This document shows positions 7,783-16,361 of a stretch of 64,000 nt of DNA, piece by piece. The DNA is from an uncultured Prevotella sp. (GTDB lineage: Bacteria > Bacteroidota > Bacteroidia > Bacteroidales > Bacteroidaceae), in the NCBI GenBank assembly GCA_900770395.1, contig CAAGKM010000030.1, positions 496,001-560,000 on the forward strand. Reading direction: 5' to 3'. The notes under the pieces are model-generated. The model saw only the letters and a list, made by a program, of their open reading frames with translations, was not told where the DNA came from and searched no databases. How positions within the stretch are numbered: the first letter of the stretch is position 1; each line of letters begins with the position of its first letter. The position numbers and the translations under genes were made by a program.

Positions 7783-8940
7783 TTATTTTATAAGTTCTGT
7801 GGCAATACGACGCGCTTCTTTGTCGGTAGCCACATAGGTCTCGTAAGTAGGGGCTACATCGAAGGCGCAGCGCTCCATTGTCTTCTCTATTATCTCGCCC
7901 ATCTGCAGGAATCCGCAACGATCTTCGAGGAAAGCCCGGTTTACAATCTCGTTGGCTGCATTCACTATGCAGGGCATGTTTCCTCCGCGGCGCAGCGACT
8001 CAAACGCCAGTGCCAGACAATGGAACTTTTCGAGGTCGGGCTCGAAGAACTCAAGCGGCTGCTTAAACAGGTCGAGGCGTGCCGACGACAGTGGCAGGCG
8101 CTTGGGGAACGAGAAGGCATACTGTATGGGCAGGCGCATGTCGGGCACGCCGAGCTGTGCCTTCACTGCTCCGTCGGCAAATTGCACGGCACTGTGGACG
8201 ATACTCTGCGGATGCACCAGCACCTGTATCTTATCGGGATCCACGCCAAAAAGCCATTTTGCCTCAATCACCTCAAAGCCCTTGTTCATCATCGAGGCGC
8301 TGTCGATGGTTATCTTTGCTCCCATCTCCCATGTGGGATGTCGCAGGGCGTCGGCCTTGGTCACCGTTGCAAGCTGTTCCATCGTGAACTTGCGGAACGG
8401 ACCTCCGCTAGCTGTGAGCAGTATCTTCTCTATTGCGTTGTCGCCTTCGCCAACAATGCTCTGGAATATTGCAGAGTGCTCGCTGTCTACGGGAAGTATC
8501 GACACATGATACTGTGCCGCCAAGTGGCATATCAGCTCGCCAGCCACCACAAGCGTCTCCTTGTTGGCAAGGCAGATGGTCTTGCGTGCCTTGATGGCGT
8601 GTATGGTTGGCGACAGTCCCGCAAAGCCCACCATTGCCGTGAGCACCATGTTCACAGGCTCAGCCTCAACAATCTCGTCTATCGCCTTTGCTCCGCAATA
8701 CACCTTTATGTCGGGGCGGTCGGCAAGGAGCGACTGCAGCAACTCATATTTATCCTCATTTCCAATCACCACTGCTGCGGGGTTGAACTTTCTCGCCTGT
8801 TCGGCAAGCAGCTCTGCCTTGTTGCCCGCAACAAGCGCATATACCTCGTACAAGTCGCTGTGCTCCTCAATCACCTGCAGTGCCTGTGTGCCTATGCTGC
8901 CTGTAGACCCGAGTATGGCTATTTGTCTTTTAGTCATCAT
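7783..8940 (-). CDS. dxr: 1-deoxy-D-xylulose 5-phosphate reductoisomerase
   Basis: 385 residues, the usual length. The NADPH-binding start KRQIAILGSTGSIGTQALQVI and the conserved ANKETLVVAGE, SEHSAIFQ and TASGGPFR segments are all present, as is the metal/substrate region WEMGAKITIDSASMMNKGFEVIEA. It converts DXP to MEP in non-mevalonate isoprenoid synthesis, in the cytoplasm. It starts ATGATG; either Met is possible. It sits 37 bases after rimM and 26 before rseP, in the same operon. A large opposite-strand open frame here is only its shadow. Confidence 0.97.
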   Translation of the reverse strand: MMTKRQIAILGSTGSIGTQALQVIEEHSDLYEVYALVAGNKAELLAEQARKFNPAAVVIGNEDKYELLQSLLADRPDIKVYCGAKAIDEIVEAEPVNMVLTAMVGFAGLSPTIHAIKARKTICLANKETLVVAGELICHLAAQYHVSILPVDSEHSAIFQSIVGEGDNAIEKILLTASGGPFRKFTMEQLATVTKADALRHPTWEMGAKITIDSASMMNKGFEVIEAKWLFGVDPDKIQVLVHPQSIVHSAVQFADGAVKAQLGVPDMRLPIQYAFSFPKRLPLSSARLDLFKQPLEFFEPDLEKFHCLALAFESLRRGGNMPCIVNAANEIVNRAFLEDRCGFLQMGEIIEKTMERCAFDVAPTYETYVATDKEARRIATELIK

Positions 8941-8977
8941 TTTTTTGTTTTATATTGATTTCCCTCCGCACTGCCTG

Positions 8978-9532
8978 TCAGTCAAGCTCCAGCAGTCCTT
9001 CGGGTATCTCCATGGTTATCTCTCTCTGCTTGGTATCAATGTTAGTTATAAGTTCCTCGTGAGCAGGAATCAGCCTTCCGTCCTCAAGTTCAAACAGCAG
9101 GTTGATGGTCTGGTCGTCCACCGATGCTATCTTTCCCACCACCTTATTATATATATGGTCACGGAGGGTATAGCCAACAATCTGCGCCCACGACACGCTG
9201 TCGTGATTTTCTCCGCCGCTGCTTTCCGCTATGCTCCTTGGGAAATAAACATCACAGCCGGTAAGCTCAGAGGCACGCTCCTGAGTATCGATGTCGCAGA
9301 ACTTTGCAAGCACCGTCTCATCGTTCTTCCAGCGGTATTCCTCGAAAAAGAACGGTACGAGTATGCCGTCGATCATCAGCACCACATACTCCGCCTCAAT
9401 GTCGTAAAGCGTGTCGTCAATGGTCTGGATGTTGATTTCGCCCTTCACTCCATGCGGTTTGCCCAATCTGCCTATCTTGAAAACTTCTTCCTGCTTTATC
9501 ATAGCCTCATTTCTTTTATCCTGGAGTCTCAA
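8978..9532 (-). CDS. rimM: Ribosome maturation factor RimM
   Basis: 184 residues. The N-terminal RimM barrel starts at KIGRLGKPHGVKGEINIQ; the C-terminal PRC barrel starts near VVGKIASVDDQTINLLFELEDGRLIPAHEELI. It binds ribosomal protein S19 and helps 16S rRNA processing of the 30S head. The start (MRLQDKRNEAMIKQEEVFKIG) overlaps the murA stop by four bases. The internal Met at MIKQEEVF is an alternative start that would remove the overlap. It is known to travel with murA and dxr in Bacteroidetes. Confidence 0.95.
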   Translation of the reverse strand: MRLQDKRNEAMIKQEEVFKIGRLGKPHGVKGEINIQTIDDTLYDIEAEYVVLMIDGILVPFFFEEYRWKNDETVLAKFCDIDTQERASELTGCDVYFPRSIAESSGGENHDSVSWAQIVGYTLRDHIYNKVVGKIASVDDQTINLLFELEDGRLIPAHEELITNIDTKQREITMEIPEGLLELD

Positions 9533-10836
9533 TTCACGCGCTGAATCCTTGCGCCCAGCATCCGCAGGCGCTCCTCAATGTTCTCATAGCCGCGGTCAAT
9601 CTGCTCGATGTTATCAATGCGGCTGGTGCCTTTTGCACTCATTGCCGCAATAAGCAGAGCTATGCCGGCACGGATATCAGGGCTTGCCATCCTGCCTGCA
9701 CGAAGACGCACACGGCGGTCGTGCCCTACGACCACGGCGCGATGAGGGTCGCATAGTATTATCTGCGCGCCCATGTCGATGAGTTTGTCAACAAAGAACA
9801 GGCGGCTCTCAAACATCTTCTGATGGAAGAGCACACTTCCCTGTGCCTGAGTGGCGACAACAATGAGCACCGAGAGCAGGTCGGGAGTAAGTCCCGGCCA
9901 TGGCGCATCGGAAAGTGTCATGATAGTGCCGTCGATGAAAGAGTCTATCTGATAATGTTCCTGCTGCGGTATCACAAGGTCGTCGCCGTCCTCGTTGATT
10001 GTGATTCCGAGACGGCGGAAGGCATCAGGGATGATTCCAAGATTGCGCAGCGACACATTTTTGATACGTATGCCATTGCCCACCATTGCCGCCATGCCTA
10101 TGAACGAGCCAACCTCAATCATGTCGGGCAGAAGGCGGTGATCGGTGCCGTGAAGACAGTCCACGCCCACAATCGTCAGCAAGTTGCTTGCTATGCCGCT
10201 TATCTGCGCTCCCATGGCGTTGAGCATGTGGCACAGCTGCTGCAGATAAGGCTCGCAGGCTGCATTGTATATTGTTGTGGTGCCCTTGGCAAACACGGCC
10301 GCCATGATGATGTTTGCGGTACCTGTCACCGAAGCCTCGTCGAGCAGCATATAACAGCCTTTCAGTTCCTTTGCTGCAATTTCGTAGACGTTGCGGTTAT
10401 CGACATGATGGAAGTCTGCGCCGAGATACTTGAATCCGAGGAAATGGGTGTCAAGACGGCGGCGGCCTATCTTGTCGCCACCGGGCTTGGTGATTACAGC
10501 CTTGCCGAAGCGTGCAAGCAGCGGACCTATCATAAGTACGCTGCCGCGCAGTGCGGCGCACTTCTTGACAAACTCATCGCTTTCAAGGTAGTCGAGGTTT
10601 ATATCGTCCGCCTGAAACGAGTAATCGTTGTCGGAAAGCCTGCGCACCTTCACGCCAATGTCTTTCAGCAGTCGTATCAAGTTGTTCACATCGAGAATAT
10701 CGGGGATATTGCGTATCACGACTTCCTCAGGAGTAAGCAGTGTGGCACAAATAACTTCCAGAGCCTCGTTCTTTGCTCCTTGTGGTGTGATGGTTCCGCT
10801 CAGCGGATGCCCTCCTTCAATGATGAATGCAGACAT
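9529..10836 (-). CDS. murA: UDP-N-acetylglucosamine 1-carboxyvinyltransferase (MurA)
   Basis: 435 residues. It starts MSAFIIEGGHPLSGTITPQGAKNEAL, with the KN pair that binds UDP-GlcNAc. It transfers enolpyruvate from PEP to UDP-GlcNAc, the first committed step of peptidoglycan synthesis. The active-site loop reads KPGGDKIGRRRLDTH: residue 121 (codon 10474-10476, GAC) is Asp where E. coli MurA has the fosfomycin-reactive Cys115. Asp at this position is known in naturally fosfomycin-insensitive MurA proteins. It lies between DUF4290 (18-base gap) and rimM (4-base overlap) in one operon. Confidence 0.96.
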   Translation of the reverse strand: MSAFIIEGGHPLSGTITPQGAKNEALEVICATLLTPEEVVIRNIPDILDVNNLIRLLKDIGVKVRRLSDNDYSFQADDINLDYLESDEFVKKCAALRGSVLMIGPLLARFGKAVITKPGGDKIGRRRLDTHFLGFKYLGADFHHVDNRNVYEIAAKELKGCYMLLDEASVTGTANIIMAAVFAKGTTTIYNAACEPYLQQLCHMLNAMGAQISGIASNLLTIVGVDCLHGTDHRLLPDMIEVGSFIGMAAMVGNGIRIKNVSLRNLGIIPDAFRRLGITINEDGDDLVIPQQEHYQIDSFIDGTIMTLSDAPWPGLTPDLLSVLIVVATQAQGSVLFHQKMFESRLFFVDKLIDMGAQIILCDPHRAVVVGHDRRVRLRAGRMASPDIRAGIALLIAAMSAKGTSRIDNIEQIDRGYENIEERLRMLGARIQRVN

Positions 10837-10854
10837 ATAAAAATTATAAACAGG

Positions 10855-11490
10855 TTATTTTTTCCTTTTTTTCTTGTTGCCTACGGCTTCTCTATCCTCA
10901 GAGTTTATAATGATTGGATCAAACTTGAAGTTACTGCTGTCAATAAGAATTCTACCGTCTGTATATGTCTTCATATCAGCAAACACACGGTCGTCCTCAG
11001 CTGAGCCATGCCCCCACAGCATCAGATTACGCTTCATCTGATGGGCAGTGAGGCGGATAAGCTCGTCAAGCTCTTCACCCTCAGGCATAGTTTTCAGTTT
11101 CTCAAATAACTCCTCTACCAGATGCCCATAATGGCGCACTCTTACACGCTCACTGCGTGCAGCCAATGGTATTGGCTGCGGCTTACTTGTTATTTTCTCG
11201 GCATTCGACACATCGTATGGCCAGTCAATATCGAGCTGCCGGTTGCTCATTATATAAAGGTGGTCCCAGATTGCCTGCCGTGAGTTTTCGTCGTTCACTG
11301 GCTGTGAGGCTTTTGCCGTCATCAGCTTCACGATGGTTTCAGCACAGCGCTGGCGCTCCTCCTTAGTGGGTAGTGTCACCGCATAGTCAACCATTTTTTG
11401 TATCTCACGACCATATTCCGGCATAATCATTGTCGGGCGTTCCGTGTTATAGTCAAGTCCTTGTTGATTCATGTATTTATTTTCGTTCAA
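10855..11490 (-). CDS. DUF4290 family protein of unknown function
   Basis: 211 residues, no signal peptide or membrane segment. The opening MNQQGLDYNTERPTMIMPEYGREIQKMVDYA (after a short leader) and the middle part with LYIMSNRQLDIDWPYD are characteristic of DUF4290, found upstream of murA in Bacteroidetes. The C-terminus is strongly basic (KKKRKK). An internal Met at MNQQGLDYN is an alternative start, seven codons downstream. Its role is not known; constant linkage to murA, rimM and tsaB suggests a house-keeping task, perhaps in envelope or ribosome biology. Confidence 0.85.
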   Translation of the reverse strand: MNENKYMNQQGLDYNTERPTMIMPEYGREIQKMVDYAVTLPTKEERQRCAETIVKLMTAKASQPVNDENSRQAIWDHLYIMSNRQLDIDWPYDVSNAEKITSKPQPIPLAARSERVRVRHYGHLVEELFEKLKTMPEGEELDELIRLTAHQMKRNLMLWGHGSAEDDRVFADMKTYTDGRILIDSSNFKFDPIIINSEDREAVGNKKKRKK

Positions 11491-11511
11491 ACAGTTGTTA
11501 TTAACTTTGAT

Positions 11512-12204
11512 TTAAAGCATCTTTGAAGGCATCTTTGCCACAAAATCCTTGAGATAGAAGGGTACGAAGTATGCCACGTCCTCGGTCTCACCCTTTGCGA
11601 TTTTCTTCTCAGCCAGAGGAAACATCCACTTGGCAAGCGGCACAATGTCTTTGATAAGACGGGCATTGGGGTGGTTTATGGTTTCCATACACTTTGCCGC
11701 CCCATTGCCAAAGAAATACACAGGATGCCTGTCGAGCCATTCCTTGTATGTGTCTGCGTCAACCACATCAGCCTGAATAGGCCTCACTGGCTGAAGTGCC
11801 CTATTGTACACAGCGGCATACACCTCCATACGGCGTGCGTCAAGCATTGGGCAGATAAGCGCATCGTCCTCTATCTCGTCATGCCCGAGCAGCACAGGCA
11901 CAGACAGCAGTTCCAATGTAGGTACGCTGAGCAAAGGTATGTTTCTTCCATAACATATTCCCTTTGCCATTGAAACGCCGATACGTAATCCTGTATAACT
12001 GCCGGGACCGCTGCTCACCGCCACGGCATCCACAGGAATGGCATGGCTGTCGGCAAATGACAGAGCTTCGTCCACATATTCACCAAGACGCTCTGCATGG
12101 TTGGGACCGCTGAAATCCTCTTTGTTGAAAATGCACTCGCCGTCATTGCTCACTGCCACAGAGCAGACATTAGTGCTGGTTTCTATATGTAATATACACG
12201 ACAT
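11512..12204 (-). CDS. tsaB: tRNA threonylcarbamoyladenosine biosynthesis protein TsaB
   Basis: 230 residues. It starts MSCILHIETSTNVCSVAVS and contains AVSSGPGSYTGLRIGVSMAKGICYG, the hallmark of TsaB in the ASKHA fold. It partners TsaD and TsaE in making t6A37 on tRNAs that read ANN codons. It is the first gene of the minus-strand run; DUF4290 follows after 21 bases. Two TAACTTTG boxes lie upstream, in the gap shared with divergent yicC. Confidence 0.94.
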   Translation of the reverse strand: MSCILHIETSTNVCSVAVSNDGECIFNKEDFSGPNHAERLGEYVDEALSFADSHAIPVDAVAVSSGPGSYTGLRIGVSMAKGICYGRNIPLLSVPTLELLSVPVLLGHDEIEDDALICPMLDARRMEVYAAVYNRALQPVRPIQADVVDADTYKEWLDRHPVYFFGNGAAKCMETINHPNARLIKDIVPLAKWMFPLAEKKIAKGETEDVAYFVPFYLKDFVAKMPSKML

Positions 12205-12211
12205 AAATATC

Positions 12212-12245
12212 CAAAGTTATTTAGTGAAATCAATGTGCAAAGTTA
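12212..12245 (-). promoter_or_regulatory. Promoter boxes upstream of tsaB
   Basis: Read on the minus strand, TAACTTTG occurs twice, at 12212-12219 and 12238-12245. Both match the Bacteroidetes -7 consensus TAnnTTTG. The TTTG inside the distal copy lies 18 bases from the proximal box and could serve as its -33 element; that promoter would give an almost leaderless mRNA. The distal box would give a leader of about 25 bases. Confidence 0.55.
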
Positions 12246-12327
12246 CTAATTTTTATCCATATTACACATCTTATTATAAGAATTTAACAAGAAAACAGCA
12301 TGTAAGGACAAAATTCCGCAAAAAAGT

Positions 12328-12358
12328 TTTGCAACATAAAAATAAAGCACTACCTTTG
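12328..12358 (+). promoter_or_regulatory. Promoter of yicC
   Basis: TTTG at 12328-12331, 19 bases, then TACCTTTG at 12351-12358: a textbook Bacteroidetes sigma-ABfr promoter, about 27 bases before the yicC start. Confidence 0.75.
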
Positions 12359-12384
12359 CATAATATTTAAACAAAGTAACTATT

Positions 12385-13263
12385 ATGATACAATCTATGA
12401 CAGGCTACGGCAGGGCAGTAGTGGAATTTGAGGGTAAAAAGATTAATGTTGAGGTAAAGAGTCTGAACAGCAAGGCACTTGACTTGCAGACACGCATAGC
12501 TCCGCTTTACAGAGAAAAAGAGATGGAGATACGGCAGATGATAGCCGCCGCACTTGAGCGTGGAAAGGTGGACTTTTGCATCTGGATAGAGAAGGATGCT
12601 GCCGACGAGGCTCTGCCAATAAATGGCAAATTGATAAACAGTTATTATAAACAGATACAGGAAATTTCACAAGTGACCGGTATTCCCGTACCTGAAGACA
12701 TTTTCTGCTCATTACTTCGTATGCCCGATGTGATGAGTAAGGTGGAAGTTGAGAAACTTACTGACGAAGAGTGGAATGAGGTGAAACGCGGTGTGGAGCT
12801 TGCCCTTCGTTCCCTCATAGAATACCGTATCCAGGAGGGAAAGGCGCTGCAGAAGAAATTTGAGGAAAAGATTGACAATATAGCCGCTCTTATGAACGAA
12901 ATAGAGCCCTACGAGAAAAGCCGCGTGGAGAAAATACGTGCAAGAATAACCGAAGGACTTAAGAGCATTCCAGAGGTGGAATACGACAAGAACCGCCTGG
13001 AGCAGGAGTTGATTTACTACATCGAGAAGCTCGACATCAGCGAAGAGAAGCAGCGTCTTGCCAACCATCTGAAATATTTCCGCGAGACAATGGAGGAAGA
13101 TTCACGCGGACAGGGCAAGAAGCTTGGTTTCATCGCTCAGGAAATGGGACGTGAGATCAACACCACGGGGTCGAAGAGCAACCAGGCTGAGATGCAGAAC
13201 ATCGTGGTGAAGATGAAGGACGAGCTGGAGCAAATTAAGGAACAGGTGCTGAACGCGCTTTAA
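12385..13263 (+). CDS. yicC: YicC/YloC family endoribonuclease
   Basis: 292 residues, the usual length. It starts MIQSMTGYGRAVVEFEGKKI, the invariant family opening, with the N-terminal domain to about residue 160. The C-terminal DUF1732 part has DISEEKQRLANHLKYF and GKKLGFIAQEMGREINTTGSKSN. E. coli YicC is an endoribonuclease reported to act on small RNA. It is the first gene of the yicC-gmk-nadD operon. Its promoter is at 12328-12358. Confidence 0.95.
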   Translation: MIQSMTGYGRAVVEFEGKKINVEVKSLNSKALDLQTRIAPLYREKEMEIRQMIAAALERGKVDFCIWIEKDAADEALPINGKLINSYYKQIQEISQVTGIPVPEDIFCSLLRMPDVMSKVEVEKLTDEEWNEVKRGVELALRSLIEYRIQEGKALQKKFEEKIDNIAALMNEIEPYEKSRVEKIRARITEGLKSIPEVEYDKNRLEQELIYYIEKLDISEEKQRLANHLKYFRETMEEDSRGQGKKLGFIAQEMGREINTTGSKSNQAEMQNIVVKMKDELEQIKEQVLNAL

Positions 13264-13289
13264 CTCTCATAAAAACAAACAACAACGAA

Positions 13290-13859
13290 ATGGGCAAACT
13301 GATAATATTCTCCGCACCAAGCGGAACAGGCAAGAGCACCATCATAAACTGGCTGATGGAAAACCACAAGGAGCTTGCCATGGCTTTTTCCATATCGTGC
13401 ACCAGCCGGCAGCCACGTGGTACCGAGCAACACGGAGTGGAATACTTCTTCCTAAGTCCCGAAGAATTTCGTGAGCGTATTGCCAACAATGAGTTTCTGG
13501 AGTACGAGGAGGTATACACCGACCGTTTCTACGGCACGCTGAAAAGTCAGGTTGAGCGCCAGAGTGAGGCAGGCCAGAACGTTGTGTTCGACGTTGACGT
13601 GAAGGGTGGCTGCAACATAAAGAACTATTACGGCGACCGTGCCCTCAGCATCTTCATCATGCCACCGTCGGTTGACGAGCTGCGCCGTCGTCTTGAAGGC
13701 AGAAACACAGATGCTCCGGAAGTTATCGACCAGCGCATAGCAAGGGCAGAGTTTGAGATTGGTTTTGCTGACAAGTTCGACAAGGTGATTGTGAACGACA
13801 ATCTGGAAAAGGCGGAACAGGAAGCCTTGAAAACCATCAGCGAGTTCTTGGGCTTATGA
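13290..13859 (+). CDS. gmk: Guanylate kinase
   Basis: 189 residues. P-loop SAPSGTGKST at the N-terminus, then the GMP-binding stretch SCTSRQPRGTEQHGVEYFFLS and the lid region near QRIARAEFEIGFADKFD. It phosphorylates GMP to GDP with ATP in the cytoplasm. It lies 26 bases after yicC, and its stop overlaps the nadD start by four bases (ATGA). Confidence 0.97.
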   Translation: MGKLIIFSAPSGTGKSTIINWLMENHKELAMAFSISCTSRQPRGTEQHGVEYFFLSPEEFRERIANNEFLEYEEVYTDRFYGTLKSQVERQSEAGQNVVFDVDVKGGCNIKNYYGDRALSIFIMPPSVDELRRRLEGRNTDAPEVIDQRIARAEFEIGFADKFDKVIVNDNLEKAEQEALKTISEFLGL

Positions 13860-14428
13860 TGACAGGGGTGTTCGGAGGCTCTTTTAATCCCATTCACAAT
13901 GCCCATATTGCGTTGGGGCGACATCTCTTGAAGGAGACGGGACTTGACGAGATATGGTTTGTCGTGTCGCCGCAGAATCCTTTGAAGCGGCAGGAGGGAC
14001 TGATGCCCGACGACTTCCGCATGGACATGGCGCGCAAGGCGTTGGAGAATGAGGACGGGCTTAAAGCCTGTGACTACGAGATGCTCCTGCCAAAGCCGTC
14101 TTACATGTGGGTTACTCTGCAGAATATGAGCCGTGACTGGCCTGACCGTGAGTTTGCTCTCATCATAGGCAGCGACAACTGGCTGGATTTCAGCAGATGG
14201 CACCGTGCTGACGACATCATCCGCCACTATAGAATCATTATCTATCCGCGTCCTGGCTATCCTGTAGACAAAGCCGCACTGCCTGCAACGGTGATGCTTG
14301 CCGACACACCGTTTATTGACATCAGCAGCACAGAGATAAGGCGCAGAATGTCGGCGGGCGAGGATTATTCACAGCTTGTGCCGCCCGTAGTGGCAAAGAT
14401 GCTGGAAGAGAACCGGGAAAGACTCTGA
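13856..14428 (+). CDS. nadD: Nicotinate-nucleotide adenylyltransferase
   Basis: 190 residues. The nucleotidyltransferase motif GGSFNPIHNAHIALG is at the N-terminus. The C-terminal ISSTEIRRRMSAGEDYSQLVPP is the ISSTxIR signature. It makes deamido-NAD from nicotinate mononucleotide and ATP. It is translationally coupled to gmk. The next gene starts 13 bases later, so the envelope enzymes that follow may share the transcript. Confidence 0.96.
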   Translation: MMTGVFGGSFNPIHNAHIALGRHLLKETGLDEIWFVVSPQNPLKRQEGLMPDDFRMDMARKALENEDGLKACDYEMLLPKPSYMWVTLQNMSRDWPDREFALIIGSDNWLDFSRWHRADDIIRHYRIIIYPRPGYPVDKAALPATVMLADTPFIDISSTEIRRRMSAGEDYSQLVPPVVAKMLEENRERL

Positions 14429-14441
14429 AACACGGAGAACT

Positions 14442-16361
14442 ATGAACAAAAGATTTTTGAAGATTCAGATAACAGCCTACAAGGCACTAAGCCTGATAAC
14501 AAAGCCCGTTGAGCGCAACGGGGCTTTCATGGTGTTTCTTTTCACCTTATTATATATATGCAGTCAGCTTGAGATTCCAGACATCAAGGGCTACAAGCCA
14601 TACACTTACGCCGGTGTGGAGATTTTCACCGACCTATATATAATATGTGTAATCCTTACGCTGCTGCCCAAGAAGGCAAGACCGTGGCTGCGGGCGATGC
14701 TCTATCTCATAATCTATCCGATAGTGATTGTCGACATGTTTTGTTTTGTGAAGTTCGAGTCCACCATCTCCCCCACAATGTTGCTTCTGCTCAGTGAGAC
14801 CAACGCTAATGAGGCTACGGAGTTTTTTGAATCCTATCTCTCTGCCGACGTGCTTATGTCGCCCGTGGGGCTGACGCTCCTCGTTGTCTTGCTGCACATT
14901 CTGTGGAACGTGCTGAAGCGCCATCATAGCTTCAAGTGGACAAAGACGGTAAGGAAAAAGTTATCTGTCTTTGCCGACAAACACGTCTTTGCGCTAAAGA
15001 TTTACGGCGGAGCATGCCGTGTGTTTGGTGCTCTGATGATTATATATTACATCGTTGCCAACTTCGAGCCGATGATGGCAAACAAGACCGCCATGCACCG
15101 TCTGTTCACACGTGACACCATTGGAGAGGTGGAACATGAGCTGACCAGACGTGACAGGGCGCAGCTCTACACCGCTCCACAGCGTCTCGCCTTCAGCATC
15201 TATAGCAACGAGCTTGCCTCGGTGCAGGTGGAAAGGCTCATCAGTGGTATCAACGACGTGAAGGTTGACAGCTGTTCGTTCCGCAGCCCAAACATAGTGC
15301 TGATAATCGGTGAGAGCTGCAACCGCCGTCACTTCCAACTCTATGGTTACGACAAGCCGACCTCGCCACTGCAGGTAAAACTGGCAAAACAGGGACGGCT
15401 CATACCGTTCTCCGATGTGGTGTCGCCATGGAACCTCACGAGCTTTGTGTTCAAGCATATCCTGTCGCTCTATGCCGTGGGCGACAAAGGCGAGTGGTGT
15501 GACTATCCGCTGTTCCCAGAGCTGTTCCGCAAGGCAGGCTATCAGGTGGCGTTCATCACCAACCAGTTCTTGCCGCAGGCAGGTGAGCAGGTCTACGACT
15601 TCAGCGGAGGCTTTTTCCTTAACAATCCCAAGCTGTCTGCCGCACAGTTTGACATACGCAATGCCAGTCTTCACCGCTTCGACGACGGAGTGCTTGCCGA
15701 CTACGACAGCCTGGTGGCAAAAACTCACGACAAGATTGAAGCTGAGGGGCGCGGCACGCTCACTATCCTTCATCTCAAGGGGCAGCACACCCTTTACGGC
15801 GAGCGTTATCCGCTGAAGACCCGCCGTAAGTTCCGCTACAAGGAATATACCGAAAAGCTCTCCAAGCGTCACCGTTTCATTCAGGCTGACTACGACAATG
15901 CCACGGCATACAACGACTCCATCGTACATCAGGTGACCGAGCGGTTTAAAGACCGTGATGCTGTTGTTATCTATATGCCCGACCACGGTGAGGAGTGCTA
16001 TCTTAATGACAAACCGATATTGGGCCGTAACCACTCGGCACAAATCTCCTACGACCTTGCTCAGGAGGAATTTCATATTCCGTTCTGGATATGGTGCTCA
16101 AAGAAATACGTAAAGGCGCATCCCGAGATATTCAGGCAGATAAAGCAGGCAAAGGACAAGCCGTTTATGACCGATAACATATCGCAGCTGCTGCTTTATC
16201 TTGCAGGAATTGACTGTCCATGGAGCCGTCCTGCTGCCAATCCGCTTAGCGACGAATATGACGAAAAACGTCCGCGAGTGATTAAAAACACTGTTGACTA
16301 TAACACATTGATACAGGAAAATACACCAGAATATGACAAAGATTTCTCAATTGTTAAGTAA
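14442..16361 (+). CDS. Membrane phosphoethanolamine-transferase-like enzyme (sulfatase fold)
   Basis: 639 residues. The N-terminal third has about five membrane helices, ending near residue 210. The C-terminal periplasmic alkaline-phosphatase/sulfatase-fold domain has NIVLIIGESCNRRHFQLYGY (metal Glu), VVSPWNLTSFVFKHIL (likely Thr nucleophile in NLTS), HLKGQH and VIYMPDHGEEC (metal Asp-His). This is the EptA/EptC/CptA layout, enzymes that move phosphoethanolamine from phosphatidylethanolamine to lipid A, core sugars or surface proteins. The acceptor here is unknown. The stop overlaps the next acyltransferase gene by 29 bases, suggesting a joint envelope-modification role. Confidence 0.87.
   Translation: MNKRFLKIQITAYKALSLITKPVERNGAFMVFLFTLLYICSQLEIPDIKGYKPYTYAGVEIFTDLYIICVILTLLPKKARPWLRAMLYLIIYPIVIVDMFCFVKFESTISPTMLLLLSETNANEATEFFESYLSADVLMSPVGLTLLVVLLHILWNVLKRHHSFKWTKTVRKKLSVFADKHVFALKIYGGACRVFGALMIIYYIVANFEPMMANKTAMHRLFTRDTIGEVEHELTRRDRAQLYTAPQRLAFSIYSNELASVQVERLISGINDVKVDSCSFRSPNIVLIIGESCNRRHFQLYGYDKPTSPLQVKLAKQGRLIPFSDVVSPWNLTSFVFKHILSLYAVGDKGEWCDYPLFPELFRKAGYQVAFITNQFLPQAGEQVYDFSGGFFLNNPKLSAAQFDIRNASLHRFDDGVLADYDSLVAKTHDKIEAEGRGTLTILHLKGQHTLYGERYPLKTRRKFRYKEYTEKLSKRHRFIQADYDNATAYNDSIVHQVTERFKDRDAVVIYMPDHGEECYLNDKPILGRNHSAQISYDLAQEEFHIPFWIWCSKKYVKAHPEIFRQIKQAKDKPFMTDNISQLLLYLAGIDCPWSRPAANPLSDEYDEKRPRVIKNTVDYNTLIQENTPEYDKDFSIVK

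Noticed and set aside
7768..8958. A 396-codon open frame on the plus strand opposite dxr
   Set aside because: It is a shadow of dxr: the minus-strand product is a full-length, motif-complete enzyme, while the opposite frame gives a His/Cys/Leu-rich sequence without any domain.
9823..11004. A 393-codon plus-strand frame opposite murA and DUF4290
   Set aside because: Shadow frame of two conserved genes; it crosses their boundary and has no recognisable domain or promoter.
2342..14428. Genome-wide reassignment of UGA
   Set aside because: TGA ends the rhamnosidase (2342-2344), gmk and nadD (14426-14428) genes at family-consistent positions, so UGA works as a stop here.
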